In this document: piece after piece, positions 34,332 to 44,011 of the stretch
How positions within the stretch are numbered: the first letter of the stretch is position 1
How the letters are laid out: each line of letters opens with the position of its first letter
Source of the DNA: Myxococcus stipitatus
GTDB lineage: Bacteria > Myxococcota > Myxococcia > Myxococcales > Myxococcaceae
DNA: 64,000 nucleotides
Assembly: GCF_021412625.1 (NCBI RefSeq)
Contig: NZ_JAKCFI010000006.1
Location: 62,001 to 126,000 of the forward strand
Reading direction: 5' to 3'
Position numbers and translations under genes: made by a program
Notes under the pieces: generated by a model
Told to the model about the DNA's origin: nothing
Seen by the model: the letters and a program-made list of their open reading frames with translations, nothing else
The model's database searches: none

Positions 34332-34484
34332 AACGCGCCAACATCGCGGGCCGGAGGTCCGCGCTCAAGAGGGTTTTGACCCCTTGGTCGCCCGACAGGC
34401 CAATGGTGGACGGCAGGTGGGCCCGCGGCCTACCTGCACCTCCCTGTCGCCGCTATCCTCGCGGGGACAGGAGGACTCCCCGGC

Positions 34485-35645
34485 ATGAGCACGCTCCCAC
34501 TCACCGCGTCCGTGGCTCCACGCACCGCGTGGCTCGTCGACCGGCGGCACGACCTCATCTCCACGGTAGGGGGCCTGGGCGCGAGTCTCGCGTTGGTGGG
34601 GCTCCACGTCTGGGGTGGCGTCAGCGCGCTCGTGCTGTGGTGGGCCTGGGTGCTGGTGTTGGACGGACCCCATCTGTTCGCGACGGTGTCGCGCACGTAC
34701 CTGGACGCTCGCGAGTGGGGGACGCGGCGCCGGCTCCTGCTGGGGAGCCTGGCGTGGTTCGGCGCGGGGCCGCTGTGCTTCGCGGTGTCGGTGGCCGTGG
34801 GGAGCAAGCTGCCGTTCGTGCTCTTCCTCACGTTCGCGTCGCTGTGGGCGTACTGGCACGTGGTGCGGCAGCACTACGGGCTGATGGTGCTGTACCAGCG
34901 CAAGGGGGGCGAGTCGTCGCTGGTGGACCGGCGGCTGGACGGCGTGACGCTGTACGTCGGGTTGCTGGCGCCCTTCGTGGCGTTCGCGGTGACCCACCCC
35001 AGCGCGCGGCGGCAGCTGGGCTTGACGGGAGCGCCGACCTGGGAGTCCGCGTTGGCGGCGGCGTGCTTCGCGCTGGCGCTCGCGGTGGTGGTGACGAACG
35101 CGGCGCGGCAGGTGTGGCGCTGGCGCGCGGGGCAGCGGGTGAACGGGCCGAAGCTGCTGATGCTGGGCGCCGCGTTGGGACTCTCCGCGCTCGTGTTCTG
35201 GCCCTCCATCGCTGCGCGGATGGACTTCATGATGTTCGCCGTGGCGGTGACGGCGTTCCACAACGTCCAGTACCACGGCGTCGTCTGGTTCTATCACCGC
35301 AACCGCTACCACTCGCCGGGCGCGGACACGGCGTCGTTCGGCTGGGCGCCGAAGGTGAGCCAGCGCTTCCTCGTCTACGCGGCCTGTGGCGTGGTGTTCA
35401 CCCTGCTCTACCGGGGCCTGGGTTGCGGCTTCGGCACGCACCCGGGCTGCGGCGGCTTCGACTCGAAGCTGGCGCTGGGCGCTGGCCTGACGCTGCGCGA
35501 CTTCATGGCGGGCTTCATCTGGGGCTTCGCCCTGCACCACTACTACCTCGACCAGCGCATCTGGCGCGTCAGCCGCGACGCGGGGCTGAACCGGGACCTG
35601 AGGCTGACGGCCGGCCCGCCCCACCCATCGCAACCCGGGGCCTGA
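34485..35645 (+). CDS. Multi-span membrane protein with conserved His motifs
   Basis: 386 residues, about nine membrane segments. His-containing motifs lie at helix ends: DGPHLFATVSRTYLD, YWHVVRQHYGLMVLYQRK, AFHNVQYHGVVWFYHRNRYH and ALHHYYLDQRIWRVSR. The H-x3-H/HH spacing recalls membrane di-iron enzymes (desaturase/hydroxylase superfamily), but I cannot name the family. AGGAGG precedes the ATG. It is divergent from the PilZ-Hsp70 operon with a 153-base shared promoter region. No neighbour indicates a substrate. Confidence 0.8.
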   Translation: MSTLPLTASVAPRTAWLVDRRHDLISTVGGLGASLALVGLHVWGGVSALVLWWAWVLVLDGPHLFATVSRTYLDAREWGTRRRLLLGSLAWFGAGPLCFAVSVAVGSKLPFVLFLTFASLWAYWHVVRQHYGLMVLYQRKGGESSLVDRRLDGVTLYVGLLAPFVAFAVTHPSARRQLGLTGAPTWESALAAACFALALAVVVTNAARQVWRWRAGQRVNGPKLLMLGAALGLSALVFWPSIAARMDFMMFAVAVTAFHNVQYHGVVWFYHRNRYHSPGADTASFGWAPKVSQRFLVYAACGVVFTLLYRGLGCGFGTHPGCGGFDSKLALGAGLTLRDFMAGFIWGFALHHYYLDQRIWRVSRDAGLNRDLRLTAGPPHPSQPGA

Positions 35646-35668
35646 GTTCGCGCCACGTCGTCCCGAGG

Positions 35669-35686
35669 CAGGGCCCCGGAGCCCTG
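35669..35686 (+). terminator. Possible terminator hairpin
   Basis: CAGGGC/GCCCTG stem with a six-base loop, 24 bases after the stop of the His-motif membrane protein. It is short and lacks a T-run. Confidence 0.35.
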
Positions 35687-35874
35687 GCCATGGCGTTGCA
35701 CCTGCCTCTGGCCTTCATCTTGTCTGGAATCTCCGCTCGGGACTGGAAAGTCAGACGCGCCCCTATCCTGTGATGGCCGCGGAGCCAGGGCCACTGCTTC
35801 GTCCGAGAGAGCCCCCTCCAGGCCACGGCGAAGTCCAGCCGATACGACCCGTCCATCCATCCCAGGAGAGTTCC

Positions 35875-37401
35875 ATGTCGCCATCAGGCTTTTCACCGAG
35901 TCGCACGAGCGCGCTGCTGCTCCTCTGCGCATCGCTCATGTCCGGCTGCGACCAGGGCAGCGCATCCCCGGCCGGGAGTGACGCGCCCAGTCCCGAGAGC
36001 ACCGCGCCGGAAAGGCTGAACACCAGCGTGTGCGGCAATGCCATCCAGGAGGACGGAGAGCAGTGCGACGATGGGAACACCGACCTGGGCGACGGCTGCA
36101 CGCCCTTGTGTACACGTGAGCTGCCTTGCGCCAACGGAAGCTGTCAGGCGCGCTGCGGTGATGGCCAGGTCATGGGCACCGAGGCGTGCGACGATGGCAA
36201 CACAGCCGCGAACGATGGCTGCTCCGCGACCTGCCAGTTCGAGCCGGGCGCCCTCTGCCAGAACATCACCGAGCCCCCTCGGGACTTCCTGGACATCCCC
36301 ATCGTCTACCGCGACTTCCGCGGCTACGACCTGCCAGCGACGGGCACCCTGCCCCGGGGCCACATCGACTTCGAGAACTCCAACGGCGGTCTGGAGATGG
36401 GCATCGTTGCCTCCACGCTGGATGTCCAGGGCAAGCCCGTCTACGCCAAGGTCGGAGTCGGCTCGAACAACACCCACGGCAAGGTGGCCTTCGACCAGTG
36501 GTACCGGGATGTGCCCGGCGTGAACCTGGCCCAGGCGTCGACCCTTCCGCTCACGCGGGCGTCCGACGGCAGCTACCTGTTCGACGACCAGACCTTCTTC
36601 CCCCTAGACGGCAAGGGCTGGGTGGCCGTCGGCCAGGAGCCGATGCGGACGAACAACGCGGGCAGCCCCAGCAACTTCAGCTTCACCAGCGAGCTGCGCC
36701 ACCCCTTCACCTATCGCGGCACGGAGGTCATCACCTTCCGGGGCGATGACGATGTCTGGGCATTCGTCAACGGCAGGCTCGCCCTCGACATGGGAGGAAT
36801 CCATGGCGCGATGAGCGGCACCATCAACCTGTCACAGCGCGCCGCTCAGCTGGGCCTCGTCCCCGGTGGCATCTACGAGCTCGTGGTGTTCCAGGCGGAG
36901 CGGCACACCGTGGGTTCCTCGTATCGGCTCGGGCTCTCCGGGTTCGACTTCTCCGTCACCCGGACGGAGTGCGTCTCCCCGCCGACGTGCGGCAATGGCG
37001 TGCTCGACCCGGGTGAGCAGTGCGACGACGGCGTGAACGACGGCGGTTACGGGCAGTGCGCGCCGGGCTGCGTGTTCGGCCCCCGCTGTGGTGACGGCGT
37101 CACGCAGAGCGGCGACGGCGAGCAGTGCGACGACGGCGTGAACGACGGCGGCTACGGTGAGTGCGCTCCGGGCTGCGTGCTCAGCCCGGCCTGCGGCGAC
37201 GGCATCGTCCAGCTCGCGCAGGGCGAGCAGTGCGATGACGGCGTGAACAACGGCGCCTACGCGCGCTGCGCCCCCGCCTGCCAGTTCGGTCCTCGCTGCG
37301 GCGACGGCGTCCTCCACCTCTCCGCGGGCGAGCAGTGCGATGACGGCAACCTCCAGAACGGCGACGGCTGCGGCTTCACCTGCCAGCTCGAGCTTCCCTG
37401 A
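35875..37401 (+). CDS. Fibro-slime domain lipoprotein with Cys-rich DUF4215-type repeats
   Basis: 508 residues. Lipobox SLMSGC. Two N-terminal CGNAIQEDGEQCDDGN-like repeats (about 50-125) precede the fibro-slime domain: RDFLDIPIVYRDFRGYDLP, DQTFFPLDGKGW, FTSELRHPFTYRG and the signature FRGDDDVWAFVNGRLALDMGGIHG in parts. Four more GEQCDDG repeats close the protein. Known: fibro-slime domains resemble PA14 folds and occur in extracellular matrix or adhesin proteins of Fibrobacter and myxobacteria. AGGAGAG lies before the ATG. Probably a cell-surface or matrix protein binding polysaccharide. Confidence 0.9.
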   Translation: MSPSGFSPSRTSALLLLCASLMSGCDQGSASPAGSDAPSPESTAPERLNTSVCGNAIQEDGEQCDDGNTDLGDGCTPLCTRELPCANGSCQARCGDGQVMGTEACDDGNTAANDGCSATCQFEPGALCQNITEPPRDFLDIPIVYRDFRGYDLPATGTLPRGHIDFENSNGGLEMGIVASTLDVQGKPVYAKVGVGSNNTHGKVAFDQWYRDVPGVNLAQASTLPLTRASDGSYLFDDQTFFPLDGKGWVAVGQEPMRTNNAGSPSNFSFTSELRHPFTYRGTEVITFRGDDDVWAFVNGRLALDMGGIHGAMSGTINLSQRAAQLGLVPGGIYELVVFQAERHTVGSSYRLGLSGFDFSVTRTECVSPPTCGNGVLDPGEQCDDGVNDGGYGQCAPGCVFGPRCGDGVTQSGDGEQCDDGVNDGGYGECAPGCVLSPACGDGIVQLAQGEQCDDGVNNGAYARCAPACQFGPRCGDGVLHLSAGEQCDDGNLQNGDGCGFTCQLELP

Positions 37402-37416
37402 CGCCTGAAGTCCGTC

Positions 37417-37446
37417 CCGCTCCGGAGGCCCTCACCTCCGGAGCGG
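37417..37446. terminator. Bidirectional terminator hairpin
   Basis: Perfect 12-bp stem CCGCTCCGGAGG/CCTCCGGAGCGG with a six-base loop, between the convergent fibro-slime and propeller lipoprotein genes. Confidence 0.7.
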
Positions 37447-37483
37447 TTCCCGCTCCTGGCCCCACGGGACGGCACGAACCCGC

Positions 37484-38824
37484 TCACTCCGGCGGCACGA
37501 ACCGCAGGAACCCATCCTGGTCCCACGCGTCACCCTTGCCATCGCGCTGCCAGCCGGAGACCACGAAACCGCCCTCGGGCTCGGCCGCGACCCCTGTCGT
37601 CGCGAGCGTGCAGGTCCCGCTCACGCAATCCGTCGCGGGAATCGTCCGTGTGTCGCGCGGCGTCCCATCCACCGCGTAGCGCGAGAACAGGTCGCCGCAC
37701 GTGACGGCCACCGAGCCCGCCGTTCCCACCGCGACCGAGGGCCCCGGTCCGGCCATCTGCCCACACGCCGGCTGCTTCAACCAACGCGCCTCGCCCTCCG
37801 CGCCCGCGCCGAGCACGAACGGGCCCGACGTCCCCAGCTCCGTTCCACCCCACGCGAGCTGCCCGGTGAAGTCCCCCGTCACCACCACCGCCCCATCCGC
37901 GCCCACCGCGAGCGAGGTCACCCGGCCATTCACGCCCGGCACCTCCCGCCCCCACGCCAGCTTCCCCGCGTCGTCGAACGCCAGCAGCACGAAGCCGCGC
38001 CGCCCCGCCGCGCCGAACCTCACCCCGTCCACCTCCAGCGTGCCCACCAGCGGCCCCGCCACCACCGTCCTCCCGGAGGGCGTCAGCCCCACCGCGCGCA
38101 GCGCCGTCCCCTCCTCCGTCCCGGAGAACCGCCGTGTCCACCGCACCGCCCCGTCCGCGCCCAGGTGCGTGAGCACCGGGTCCTGCGTCTCGCCCTTCCA
38201 CTCCTCGGCGGCCACCACCGCGCCCCCGGCGCCATCCGCGGCCACCGCCCACACCTTCTGTCCCACGCGCCGCTGCCATTGCGCGCGGCCGTCGGCGTCG
38301 AACCGCACCAGGAAGGCGTCGTCCGTGGGCCCCTGGCCGAAGTTCGCCGGGTACAGGAACGAGTTGCCGCTCAGGAACGAGGCGCCATCGCCCCCCGGAA
38401 CCGCCGCCACGCGCAGGTCCGCCAGCCGCTCCCGGGGGAACTCCCGCGCCCAGCGCACCACCCCGTCCGCCGCGTACCGGGACAGGGTCACCGCCAGCCG
38501 CTCTCCCGGCACCGGCGCCCGGTCCTCGTCCTGCCGGGGTGTCCCCGACACCACCGTCACCACGTCCCCGTCCCGCCCCACGGCCACGGACGTGGCCGTG
38601 TCGTCCTCGGGGCCACCGAGCGAATGGGACCAGCCCCCGCCCACGGCCTCCGAGGGAGCCGGCCTGGACGGGCTGGAGGACGCGGGCCGCGAGCCCCCCG
38701 CCTCGGTGCCGGGGGCCTGGGCCCCCTCGTGCTCCGACCCACAGGCCGCGCCCAGGCACAGCGCCACCAGGGGCACCCATGCCCGCCAGTCATGGCCCCG
38801 AGCCCTCATCCGCTTCGACCGCAT
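37484..38824 (-). CDS. Lipoprotein with SBBP-like beta-propeller
   Basis: 446 residues. Lipobox LCLGAAC, Ser/Pro linker to about residue 60, then seven or so repeats of the type SLGGPEDDTATSVAVGRDGDVVTV, YAADGVVRWAREF and FDDAGKLAWGREV with VTSLAVGADGAVVVTGDF. These are the blades of a WD40/SBBP-like propeller common in delta-proteobacterial surface proteins. Four Cys near the C-terminus may form disulfides. GGAG lies five bases before ATG 38824. No riboswitch is present, unlike the B12-region propellers. Function unknown. Confidence 0.82.
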   Translation of the reverse strand: MRSKRMRARGHDWRAWVPLVALCLGAACGSEHEGAQAPGTEAGGSRPASSSPSRPAPSEAVGGGWSHSLGGPEDDTATSVAVGRDGDVVTVVSGTPRQDEDRAPVPGERLAVTLSRYAADGVVRWAREFPRERLADLRVAAVPGGDGASFLSGNSFLYPANFGQGPTDDAFLVRFDADGRAQWQRRVGQKVWAVAADGAGGAVVAAEEWKGETQDPVLTHLGADGAVRWTRRFSGTEEGTALRAVGLTPSGRTVVAGPLVGTLEVDGVRFGAAGRRGFVLLAFDDAGKLAWGREVPGVNGRVTSLAVGADGAVVVTGDFTGQLAWGGTELGTSGPFVLGAGAEGEARWLKQPACGQMAGPGPSVAVGTAGSVAVTCGDLFSRYAVDGTPRDTRTIPATDCVSGTCTLATTGVAAEPEGGFVVSGWQRDGKGDAWDQDGFLRFVPPE

Positions 38825-39024
38825 ACGCTCTCCAAGGAGGCTCCGCCCCCGTCCGCCGGAAGCCCCGCCTCCTCGAAGCTAGTCAGCCTGTCCGGGAGCC
38901 GGCATTCCCCGGCCCTTCGGGGGCTCCGGGGCAGGCCCGGGAGGCGTGCAGGCACACGTCCAGGGCGCCCGGGCGCCTCGAGGCGCTCCACCCGGAGTGT
39001 ATGGCAGCGGAATAGGTCATCGCT

Positions 39025-39075
39025 CCAACGGTTGCCAGCGCACGCCTCGGCCGCTTGGAGGGAGGAAACCGTTGG
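39025..39075 (+). promoter_or_regulatory. Inverted repeat in the moxR leader
   Basis: CCAACGGTT at 39025-39033 and AACCGTTGG at 39067-39075 form a perfect 9-bp inverted repeat separated by 33 bases, ending 35 bases before the moxR ATG. It could be an operator with two half-sites or a leader stem. Confidence 0.4.
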
Positions 39076-39110
39076 TCCGAGCGGCGCCCACGAATTAAGA
39101 GACAGGTTCC

Positions 39111-40139
39111 ATGGAAAGCGCCGCCCCTGCCCAGACTCCCGTGCCCGACGCCTCGAGCGACGACCTCCGCGCAGTCGAGGAGCTTGCCCAGGCCCGCAAC
39201 GCCATCGTCACGCAGATTGAAAAGCGCGTCGTCGGCCAGCGCGAGGTGGTGGAGCACCTGCTCATCTCCCTCTTCAGCCGCGGCCACTGCCTGTTCGTGG
39301 GCGTCCCGGGCCTCGCCAAGACGCTGCTCATCTCCACGCTGGCGGACGTGCTCAACCTGTCCTTCAACCGCATCCAGTTCACGCCGGACCTGATGCCGTC
39401 GGACATCACCGGCACGGACATCCTGGAGGAGGACCGCAACACCGGCCGGCGCAACTTCCGCTTCGTGCAGGGCCCCCTGTTCGCCAACATCATCCTGGCG
39501 GACGAGGTGAACCGCACGCCGCCCAAGACGCAGGCCGCGCTGCTGCAGGCCATGCAGGAGTACCGCATCACCGCGGGCGGCCGCACGTACCCGCTGGACC
39601 TGCCCTTCCTCGTGTTCGCCACGCAGAACCCCATCGAGCAGGAGGGCACCTACCCGCTTCCCGAGGCGCAGCTGGACCGCTTCATGTTCCTGGTGGACGT
39701 GGGCTACCCCACCGCCGAGGAGGAGGTGCAGATCGTCAAGAGCACCACCGGCGGCGCGCAGCCCGCGCTGGAGAAGATTCTCTCCCCCGAGCGCATCCTC
39801 GCGCTGCAGGAGCTGGTGCGGCGCGTGCCGGTGCCGGACCACGTGGTGCGCTTCGCGGTGGAGCTGGTGCGCAACACCCGCCCGAAGGAAGCGGGCGTGC
39901 CGGACTTCGTGGCGAAGAACGTGTCCTGGGGCGCCGGGCCCCGCGCCAGCCAGTACCTGGTGCTCGCGGCCAAGGCGCGCGCGATCCTCCACGGGCGCTT
40001 CGTCGCCACGGTGGAGGACGTCCGGGCGCTGGCGCGGCCGGTGCTGCGCCACCGCGTGCTCCCCAACTTCACGGCGGAGAGCGAGGGCATCACCTCCGTG
40101 AAGCTCATCGACCAGCTCCTGTCGGTGGTGAAGGGCTAG
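39111..40139 (+). CDS. MoxR-type AAA+ ATPase
   Basis: 342 residues. Walker [11 protein letters not shown] (about 63-72), Walker [20 protein letters not shown], sensor 1 [20 protein letters not shown], and arginine-finger region LDRFMF; these are the MoxR-family signatures. Known: MoxR ATPases act as chaperones with VWA and DUF58 proteins in envelope or cofactor assembly. It is followed after six bases by a DUF58 gene and then a BatA-like gene, the classical set. The leader contains a 9-bp inverted repeat. Confidence 0.94.
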   Translation: MESAAPAQTPVPDASSDDLRAVEELAQARNAIVTQIEKRVVGQREVVEHLLISLFSRGHCLFVGVPGLAKTLLISTLADVLNLSFNRIQFTPDLMPSDITGTDILEEDRNTGRRNFRFVQGPLFANIILADEVNRTPPKTQAALLQAMQEYRITAGGRTYPLDLPFLVFATQNPIEQEGTYPLPEAQLDRFMFLVDVGYPTAEEEVQIVKSTTGGAQPALEKILSPERILALQELVRRVPVPDHVVRFAVELVRNTRPKEAGVPDFVAKNVSWGAGPRASQYLVLAAKARAILHGRFVATVEDVRALARPVLRHRVLPNFTAESEGITSVKLIDQLLSVVKG

Positions 40140-40145
40140 CGCCGC

Positions 40146-41024
40146 GTGTTGCTCGATGCCCAGACGCTGGCCCGCCTCAAGGGCGTGAAGCTGCGTGCCC
40201 GCGCGGTGATGGAGGGGGTGCTGTCCGGCCTCCACAAGAGTCCGCACCAGGGCCAGAGCGTGGAGTTCGCCGAGCACAAGGAATACGCCCCGGGCGACGA
40301 GCTGCGGCACCTCGACTGGAAGGCGTACGGCAAGTTCGACAAGTACTACGTCAAGCGCTTCGAGCACGAGACGAACCTGCGCTCGGTGATGGTGGTGGAT
40401 GCGTCCGCGTCCATGGGCTACACGAGCGGCGCGCTGACGAAGCTGGACGTGGCCACCACGCTGGCGGGCGCGCTGTGCTACCTGCTGGTGCGTCAGCAGG
40501 ACGCGGCGGGGCTGGCGCTGCTCACCGGCGGCAAGTGGAAGGACGTGCCCCCGCGCGCGTCCGCCGGCCACCTCAACGTGCTGCTCGACACGCTGGATGC
40601 CACGGTGCCCGGCGGCGGCACGGACCTGGGCAGCGCGGCGGACCACCTGGCGGAGGTGCTGCCCCGGCGCTCCTCGGTCATCGTGCTGTCGGACCTCCTG
40701 GACGAGAAGCAGGACGCGCTCAAGCGGGTGCTGGCGCTGCGGCAGCGCAAGAACGACGTGTCGCTGTTCCACGTCGTGGACCCGGCGGAGCTGACCTTCC
40801 CCTTCGATGACCCCACCCTCTTCCTGGACATGGAGGGCGAGGGCCGCATCGAGGTGAACCCGCGCGAAATCAAGGAGAGCTACCTGGAGGAGTTCCACGC
40901 CTTCCTCGCGCAGGTGAAGGCCGCGTGCGCGGAGGCGGACGTGGACTACGAGCTGGTGCGCACCGACGAGCGGCTGGACGACGTGCTGCTGCGCTACCTG
41001 GCGCGGCGCGGGAGGCGCGGGTGA
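40146..41024 (+). CDS. DUF58 (VWA-related) protein
   Basis: 292 residues, GTG start. The DUF58 signature FAEHKEYAPGDELRHLDWKAYGKFDKYYVKRFEHET is present in order (about 38-72). It leads into a VWA-like fold with VVDASASMGY (MIDAS-like DxSxS) and VIVLSDLLDE. Known: DUF58 proteins work with MoxR ATPases. The stop overlaps the next gene's GTG start (GTGA), so translation is coupled. Cytoplasmic. Confidence 0.93.
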   Translation: MLLDAQTLARLKGVKLRARAVMEGVLSGLHKSPHQGQSVEFAEHKEYAPGDELRHLDWKAYGKFDKYYVKRFEHETNLRSVMVVDASASMGYTSGALTKLDVATTLAGALCYLLVRQQDAAGLALLTGGKWKDVPPRASAGHLNVLLDTLDATVPGGGTDLGSAADHLAEVLPRRSSVIVLSDLLDEKQDALKRVLALRQRKNDVSLFHVVDPAELTFPFDDPTLFLDMEGEGRIEVNPREIKESYLEEFHAFLAQVKAACAEADVDYELVRTDERLDDVLLRYLARRGRRG

Positions 41025-43123
41025 CGTTCGGCAATCCGTGGATGCTGCTGGGCGCGCTGGGCGCCTTCATCCCCCTGCTGGTGCACCTGTTCGACCGCCG
41101 CCGGCCGCGTCCCCACCCGTTCGGCCCGCTGGCCTTCGTGCTGCGCAGCCAGAAGCGCACCGCCAGCCGCCTCAAGCTCAAGCGGCTGCTGCTGTACGTG
41201 CTGCGCACGCTCATCCTGCTGGCCATCCCCTTCGCGCTGGCGAAGCCGGAGCTGGGCAACGACGCGCACGCCGCGCAGGTGGTGAAGGGGCCGGCGGCCA
41301 CGGCCATCCTCCTGGACGCGTCCTTGTCCATGCGCTGGTCGGACGGCACGTCGCTGTTCGAGCGGGGCCGCGACGAGGCGCGCGACGCGCTGAAGGACCT
41401 GCTGCCGGAGGAGCCCGCCACGGTGGTGGTGTGCACCGCGACGCCCGCGGCGCCCCCCGCGCCGGGCTTCGACCGGGGCCGGCTGCGCGGCATGGTGGAC
41501 GAGGCGAAGCCGACGTATGGCCCGGCGGACCTGTCGCGGTGCATGGACCTGGCGGCGCGCGCGCTGGAGGAGAACCCCATGCCGGCCAAGCGGCTGGTGG
41601 TGGTCTCCGACATGGCCGCGTCCGCCTTCCGGCTGGAGGCGCCGCCGCCCACGATGAAGGGCCCCACGGGCGCGCCGGTGAAGCCGGAGGTGGTGCTGCG
41701 CGACGTGGCCTCCGGGCGCGACGCGCTCAACAACCACGCCATCGTGGACCTGCGGGTGGAGCCCGCGCTCCAGGCCGGGCCGCGCGCGTTCCAGTTCACC
41801 TTCACGGTGCGCAACTTCGGGACGGAGGCCGCCAAGGACCTGGAGGCCGCGGTCCGCGTGGGCGAGGCGACGCTGGCCAAGGGCTTCGTGGACGTGCCCG
41901 CCGGAGGCACGACGCAGAAGGCGCTGACGGTGCGCTTCCCGCAGGGCGGCACGGTGGTGGGCGAGGTGACGCTGGCGCCGGACGCGCTGGCGGAGGATGA
42001 CCGCCGGGCCTTCGTGCTGCCGGTGCCGCGCGCGCTGAAGGCGCTGGTGGTGAACGGCGCGCCGCACGCGACGCGCTATCGCGACGAGGCCTTCTTCGTG
42101 GACGCGGCGCTGACGGCGCCGGGCTCGCCCGTGGAGGTGGCGGTGCGCGACGCGGAGGTGGGGCTGGGCGAGGACTTCTCCGGCTACGACCTGGTGCTGC
42201 TGCTCAACGTGGCGGCGCCGAGCGCGGAGGAGGCGGCGCGGCTTTCGACCTTCGTGGAGAACGGCGGGGGCCTGTTCATCAGCATGGGCGACCGGGTGAA
42301 CACGGAGGACTACAACCAGCGGCTGGGCGCGCTGCTGCCGCGTCCCCTGCGCGTGGTGCGCACCAGCGCCGAGCGCGACACGGACCCGGAGGCGGAGACG
42401 AAGGCCGCGCGGCTGGCGCAGGTGAAGTCGGAGCACGTCCTCTTCTCGCCCTTCACGGGCCGCGCGGAGGAGGGCCTCATCGGGGCGCGCTTCTACCGGT
42501 ACATGCTGCTGGAGGCGGACAACCCGGCCAACCCGGGCGCCAGCCAGGTGCTGGCCACGTACGAGGACGGCGCGCCCGCGGTGGCGGTGATGCGCAAGGG
42601 CAAGGGCCGCGTGGCGCTGCTCACCAGCACGGTGGACCGCGACTGGAGCGACTTCGCCATCCGCACCAGCTTCCTGCCGTTGATGCAGCGCTTCGCGGCG
42701 TACCTCACCGGCTCGCTGGAGGAGCGCGAAGAGGTGCGGGTGCGCGTGGGCGAGCAGGTGACGCTGCGTCCGGAGGGCTCGCAGAAGGTGACGGCGGTGC
42801 GCGCGCCGGACGGCGGCGAATTGCCGGTGAAGGAGCAGTCGGACGGCTCGGTGGTGGCGGGGCCGGTGACGGAGCCCGGGGCGCACTCGGTGCTCGGCGC
42901 GGACGGGAAGATGCAGCCCGCGCTGTCCTTCGCCGCGACGCTGGACCCGGCGGAGAGTGATTTGACGCGCGTCCCTCAAGACACGCTGACCGCCTACTTC
43001 GGCGAGGAGACGGTGAAGGCGTCCACGGGTGACGAGGACAAGCCCACGGTGCCGCTGTGGACGTGGCTCATCCTCGCCGCGTGCGTGGCGTTCTTCCTGG
43101 AGGGCACGCTGCTGCGCAAGTAG
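41021..43123 (+). CDS. BatA-domain membrane protein with VWA-like region
   Basis: 700 residues, GTG start. N-terminal BatA domain: FGNPWMLLGALGAFIPLLVHLFDRR, then a second span VLRTLILLAIPFALAKP. A VWA-like region follows (AILLDASLSMRWSDG, RLVVVSDMAASAF). The middle has a CARDB-like beta segment (FTFTVRNFGTEAAKDLEA) and a glutamine-amidotransferase-like fold (GYDLVLLLNVAAPSAEEAARL, FVENGGGLFISMG). The last 22 residues are a membrane span. Third gene of the MoxR-DUF58 operon; likely the membrane-bound partner of that ATPase. Confidence 0.92.
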   Translation: MTFGNPWMLLGALGAFIPLLVHLFDRRRPRPHPFGPLAFVLRSQKRTASRLKLKRLLLYVLRTLILLAIPFALAKPELGNDAHAAQVVKGPAATAILLDASLSMRWSDGTSLFERGRDEARDALKDLLPEEPATVVVCTATPAAPPAPGFDRGRLRGMVDEAKPTYGPADLSRCMDLAARALEENPMPAKRLVVVSDMAASAFRLEAPPPTMKGPTGAPVKPEVVLRDVASGRDALNNHAIVDLRVEPALQAGPRAFQFTFTVRNFGTEAAKDLEAAVRVGEATLAKGFVDVPAGGTTQKALTVRFPQGGTVVGEVTLAPDALAEDDRRAFVLPVPRALKALVVNGAPHATRYRDEAFFVDAALTAPGSPVEVAVRDAEVGLGEDFSGYDLVLLLNVAAPSAEEAARLSTFVENGGGLFISMGDRVNTEDYNQRLGALLPRPLRVVRTSAERDTDPEAETKAARLAQVKSEHVLFSPFTGRAEEGLIGARFYRYMLLEADNPANPGASQVLATYEDGAPAVAVMRKGKGRVALLTSTVDRDWSDFAIRTSFLPLMQRFAAYLTGSLEEREEVRVRVGEQVTLRPEGSQKVTAVRAPDGGELPVKEQSDGSVVAGPVTEPGAHSVLGADGKMQPALSFAATLDPAESDLTRVPQDTLTAYFGEETVKASTGDEDKPTVPLWTWLILAACVAFFLEGTLLRK

Positions 43124-43138
43124 CGGCGGGCCGGGGCG

Positions 43139-43876
43139 TCAGAAGTTGGCGGGGCGCTCGCTCGGAGGTGTCAGCGGCACCTCCTTGAACTCGACGTCGA
43201 AGGTGTCGCACTCCCGCAGGACCTCGATGAAGCGCTCGCTCACGAGGGGCTGGAACGGCGCGTCGGCGAGCACGAACACGTCCAGGTCCGTGGGCAGGGA
43301 CTCGGGGTCGGCGCGGAGGGTCGGGTACTCCCTGAAGAAGTGATGTCCACAGCGCGCGCACGGGTGCCCCGTGTTCAGGGGGACCGCGCCCGGATGCACC
43401 CGTCCGTGCACGGGCGGGTCGAGCTCGACGAGGCCCGGTCCCTTGAGCGGCTTCTCGAGGACCACGGGCACGGGCAGGAGACCGCGCAGCCCCGCCGCCT
43501 GGAGTGACTCCACGACGTCCTCACGGACCACGAGGCCCCGCCAGGTGTCCACGCTCAACGCCCCGAAGCTCCCGCGCGCCTTTCCATGGAGGGGACCGAA
43601 CTGCGTCCCCGGCTCCAGGATGGCCCACGGGGGACACAGGGGCTTCACCACCTCCGCCAGCCGCTCGTAGTCCTCGATGGGCGCCGGCTTGAGGACCTCG
43701 AACTCCCAGGCCTCTGGAAGCCCCGTGACGTCCACCGAGCCCAGCGTGCGCATGACGCCCCAGGTCAGCTTGCAGGCCGGGCACTTCTTGATGCCCGGTA
43801 GCGCGTACCGTCGCTGGAGCTTGTACCTCCCATCCCACCTGCGTGGATGCGAGAGGTCCATCTGGTAGAAACGCAC
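43139..43876 (-). CDS. Double-CXXCG-motif protein, SitI6-type immunity family, orphan
   Basis: 245 residues. First zinc-ribbon knuckle KKCPACKLTWG at about 32-42 and second HPCARCGHHFF in the last third, the paired layout of the myxobacterial double-CXXCG paralogous family (NCBI calls these SitI6-family immunity proteins). GTG 43876 is preferred because GGAGG lies six bases upstream; ATG 43882 would abut it. Known: relatives neutralise a Sit toxin delivered by outer-membrane exchange. No SitA-like lipoprotein gene lies beside it, so it may be an orphan antidote or have another role. Confidence 0.8.
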   Translation of the reverse strand: MRFYQMDLSHPRRWDGRYKLQRRYALPGIKKCPACKLTWGVMRTLGSVDVTGLPEAWEFEVLKPAPIEDYERLAEVVKPLCPPWAILEPGTQFGPLHGKARGSFGALSVDTWRGLVVREDVVESLQAAGLRGLLPVPVVLEKPLKGPGLVELDPPVHGRVHPGAVPLNTGHPCARCGHHFFREYPTLRADPESLPTDLDVFVLADAPFQPLVSERFIEVLRECDTFDVEFKEVPLTPPSERPANF

Positions 43877-44011
43877 GGACATCCTCCGGTGGACGGCGAG
43901 GCGTGAGCCACCGGTTCGTGGCTGACGCGCTGTCAGGGAGTGTAGCGGCGAATGCGTCAGCCGACACCGCGCGCCCGCGCCGCGCCTCCCTCGCAGGTGG
44001 AGTCCGCCGCC

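Noticed and set aside
30840..34379. Long plus-strand frame opposite the PilZ-Hsp70 gene
   Set aside because: It is Arg/His/Gly-rich with no domain, and is a mirror of the codon bias of the real gene.
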